Source: Yoonia sp. BS5-3 | GTDB lineage: Bacteria; Pseudomonadota; Alphaproteobacteria; Rhodobacterales; Rhodobacteraceae | Direction: 5' to 3' | Length of the DNA stretch: 64,000 nt | NCBI RefSeq assembly: GCF_038069655.2 | Contig: NZ_CP150951.2 | Location: 2,568,001 to 2,632,000 of the forward strand | Shown: positions 62,701-64,000 of the stretch, piece by piece | Numbering within the stretch: the first letter of the stretch is position 1 | Layout of the letters: each line of letters begins with the position of its first letter | Position numbers and translations under genes: made by a program | Notes under the pieces: model-generated | What the model was told of the DNA's origin: nothing | Databases searched by the model: none | What the model saw: only the letters and a program-made list of their open reading frames with translations

Positions 62701-63071
62701 TCAATGGCTTCGCGCTTGGCCCCGATCATTTCGACGTTGAACTTTTCCAAAACGCCCATGTCGGCAAGCGCCAGTGATGTGTTCAGACCGGTCTGACCGC
62801 CCATTGTGGGCAGCAGCGCATCGGGGCGTTCCTTTTCGATGATCTTGGCGACGACCTCGGGCGTGATCGGCTCAATATAGGTGGCGTCTGCAAGGCCTGG
62901 ATCGGTCATGATCGTGGCCGGGTTCGAGTTGACAAGGATGACCCGGTAGCCTTCTTCGCGCAGCGCTTTGCAGGCCTGTGCACCGGAGTAATCAAACTCA
63001 CAGGCTTGCCCGATAATAATTGGGCCCGCGCCGATGATCATGATCGACTGGATATCGCTACGCTTTGGCAT
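59754..63071 (-). CDS. carB: Carbamoyl-phosphate synthase large subunit
   Basis: This 1,105-residue enzyme makes carbamoyl phosphate for pyrimidine and arginine synthesis with ammonia from CarA. Two homologous ATP-grasp halves are visible: [17 protein letters not shown] and [18 protein letters not shown] in the first, [17 protein letters not shown] and [13 protein letters not shown] in the second, with an oligomerisation domain between and the allosteric MGS-like domain ([18 protein letters not shown]) at the end. carA is not in the window. The aspS gene is divergent. Confidence 0.97.
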   Translation of the reverse strand: MPKRSDIQSIMIIGAGPIIIGQACEFDYSGAQACKALREEGYRVILVNSNPATIMTDPGLADATYIEPITPEVVAKIIEKERPDALLPTMGGQTGLNTSLALADMGVLEKFNVEMIGAKREAIEMAEDRKLFREAMDRLGIENPKATIVTAPDGDLDAGVKIALEALEEIGLPAIIRPAFTLGGTGGGVAYNREEYEFFCRSGMDASPVGQILVDESLLGWKEFEMEVVRDKADNAIIVCAIENVDPMGVHTGDSITVAPALTLTDKEYQIMRTHSINVLREIGVETGGSNVQWAVNPADGRMVVIEMNPRVSRSSALASKATGFPIAKIAAKLAVGYTLDELDNDITGVTPASFEPTIDYVVTKIPRFAFEKFAGSEPYLTTAMKSVGEAMAIGRTIHESMQKALASMETGLTGFDDIEIPGAPDKAAITKALAKQTPDRLRVIAQAMRHGLSDDDIQAVTSFDPWFLARIREIVDTEADIRKNGLPVDETGLRAIKMLGFTDARLATLTGRDEDQIRRARHNLGVKAVFKRIDTCAAEFEAQTPYMYSTYETPVMGEAECEARPSDRKKVVILGGGPNRIGQGIEFDYCCCHACFALTDQGYETIMINCNPETVSTDYDTSDRLYFEPLTFEHVMEILRVEQDNGTLHGVIVQFGGQTPLKLANALNDAGIPILGTTPDAIDLAEDRERFQDLVNRLGLKQPINGIAHSDAEALEIAAGIGFPLVIRPSYVLGGRAMEIVRDQAQLERYISEAVVVSGDSPVLLDSYLSGAVEVDVDCLSDGQNTHVAGIMQHIEEAGVHSGDSACSLPPYSLSDAMIAEIRRQTEALAKALNVIGLMNVQFAVKNEVVYLIEVNPRASRTVPFVAKATDSAIASIAARLMAGEPLSNFPLRAPYPENDDPMAVLPQGDAFTLADPTTPWFSVKEAVLPFARFPGVDTILGPEMRSTGEVMGWDRSFPRAFLKAQMGAGTQLPEAGTVFISIKDDDKTAHMLDASRTLLSLGFNILATRGTAAWLSENQIDCEVVNKVYEGGLTIVDRLKDGHVALVFNTTEGAQAVDDSRDIRAVALYDKIPYFTTAAAAQAAVLAMQAREEGDVGVRALQG

Positions 63072-63119
63072 GGCAGTGCCCCCTAATATGCAAATTGTTC
63101 TGCGTTATAGGGATGGCGC

Positions 63120-63170
63120 GTCTGGGTGCAAGCGACGTGGATCAAATTTCTAGAAATTTGATGCCCAGAC
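63120..63170. promoter_or_regulatory. Perfect 22-bp palindrome in the carB/aspS divergent region
   Basis: The 22 bases 63141-63162 (half-site atcaaatttct) read the same on both strands, with TTCTAGAA at the centre. An outer 7-bp pair gtctggg (63120-63126)/cccagac (63164-63170) flanks it. It lies 70 bp from the carB start and 104 bp from the aspS start. It may be an operator or a cruciform-forming site. Confidence 0.6.
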
Positions 63171-63265
63171 CTTGCGTATTTTGCGCAGGTTGCAGCAGGA
63201 GGTTGACATGCGGCGGCCAACGGGGTGTATCGGACCGACTGATTGAACCCGTTGAGGATGATAAA

Positions 63266-64000
63266 ATGCACGCCTATCGCAGCCATACCTGTGCCGATCT
63301 GACCGCCGCCAATGTCGGCGATACTGTCCGTTTGTCCGGCTGGGTCAATCGCGTGCGCGATCACGGCGGCATTTTGTTTATCGATTTGCGTGATCATTAC
63401 GGGATTACGCAGGTACTGTGCGATCCGGATTCGGCGGCTTTTGCGGATGTGGAAAAGGTCCGGTCTGAATGGTGTATCCGCATCGATGGCGAGGTGAAGG
63501 CGCGGGACCCGGAACTGGTGAACCCCAAACTGCCCACCGGCGAGGTTGAGGTTTTCATTCGCGGAATTGAAGTTTTGGGTGCGGCCAAGGAACTGCCGCT
63601 GATGGTGTTCGGGGATCAGGAATACCCGGAGGAAACCCGCCTGAAGTACCGCTATCTGGACCTGCGTCGCGAGGCGATGCAGAACAACATGAAGCTGCGT
63701 TCGGACGTGGTGGCAGCCATGCGCCGCCGCATGTGGGACAGCGGGTTCCGCGAATATCAGACCCCCATTATTACGGCGTCTTCGCCGGAGGGCGCGCGCG
63801 ATTTCTTGGTCCCGTCACGCCTGCACCCGGGTAAGTTCTATGCCTTGCCCCAGGCCCCGCAGCAGTTCAAGCAGCTGATCATGGTGTCTGGTTACGACAA
63901 ATACTTCCAGATTGCCCCCTGTTTCCGCGATGAAGATCCGCGTGCTGACAGGTCGCCCACGGATTTTTATCAGCTGGACATGGAGATGTCCTTTGTTGAG
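63266..64000 (+). CDS. aspS: Aspartyl-tRNA synthetase (5' part, runs off the right edge)
   Basis: Open from ATG 63266 to the window end, 245 residues. The N-terminal OB-fold anticodon-binding domain ([20 protein letters not shown]), motif around [45 protein letters not shown] and the class II motif 2 [20 protein letters not shown] identify bacterial-type AspRS. Catalytic domain completion lies outside the window. Part of a divergent pair with carB. Confidence 0.96.
   Translation, partial: MHAYRSHTCADLTAANVGDTVRLSGWVNRVRDHGGILFIDLRDHYGITQVLCDPDSAAFADVEKVRSEWCIRIDGEVKARDPELVNPKLPTGEVEVFIRGIEVLGAAKELPLMVFGDQEYPEETRLKYRYLDLRREAMQNNMKLRSDVVAAMRRRMWDSGFREYQTPIITASSPEGARDFLVPSRLHPGKFYALPQAPQQFKQLIMVSGYDKYFQIAPCFRDEDPRADRSPTDFYQLDMEMSFVE

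Overview
The window reads as chromosomal DNA of an alphaproteobacterium, most likely a marine Rhodobacteraceae (Roseobacter group) member. The basis is gene content and order: clpP-clpX, NDUFA12-like gene next to a DUF2155 gene, aat-accC-accB, GapR (DUF2312), a folE2-type GTP cyclohydrolase, a SAM-II riboswitch in front of metZ, a ScfR-type regulator, a BigR/SqrR-type sulfur operon and a 24-residue lipoprotein of a kind I recall from this family. This is a family-level inference from recognised proteins; no search was run.

Layout. 1-8.4 kb: purD and a coupled secreted protein, a GRDP-like protein with xseA, then a leftward overlapping cluster (AlkB-like hydroxylase, two tandem paralogous secreted proteins, small-molecule kinase) and a fused NuoE/NuoF-type diaphorase without its catalytic subunit. 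8.4-12 kb: ftsY with a 14-copy hexanucleotide repeat, a secreted protein, an EamA transporter and yciB. 12-24.5 kb: PilZ protein, GST, an FNR-box-preceded periplasmic PilJ-domain protein, SAM-II/terminator-controlled metZ, folE2, an ArsR-SRPBCC pair, clpP-clpX, ridA, the complex I NDUFA12 homologue, DUF2155, aat and accBC. 24.5-30 kb: a five-gene branched-chain-amino-acid-type ABC transporter. 30-36 kb: ScfR regulator, receiver protein, small membrane protein, symporter-histidine kinase hybrid and a FliM/FliN-domain protein. 36-39 kb: sulfide/persulfide operon and its regulator. 38.5-41 kb: an acyl-CoA dehydrogenase divergent from a phosphotransferase.

41-51 kb is the plastic part. It holds a MITE-like element with 30-bp terminal inverted repeats in CTAG, a tRNA-Thr with a truncated integrase, an IS3-family element followed by a partial inverted copy of itself, a GAF-domain gene that lost its start, and a second small island (about 2.6 kb) bounded by 16-bp direct repeats of the tRNA-Phe 3' end. 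That second island carries two overlapping genes of unknown function and the C-terminal remnant of another tyrosine recombinase. The two-gene cassette is the best candidate for an undescribed system here.

51-64 kb: a cobalamin riboswitch and a DUF1636-ABC transporter operon (probably corrinoid uptake), an orphan foreign-looking gene, tdk, a putative DNA-binding protein coupled to an ArsH-like flavoprotein, a tiny lipoprotein, a KAS III enzyme, an orphan BrnA-like antitoxin, carB and the 5' part of aspS, with a perfect 22-bp palindrome between the last two. I saw no rRNA gene and no CRISPR array.
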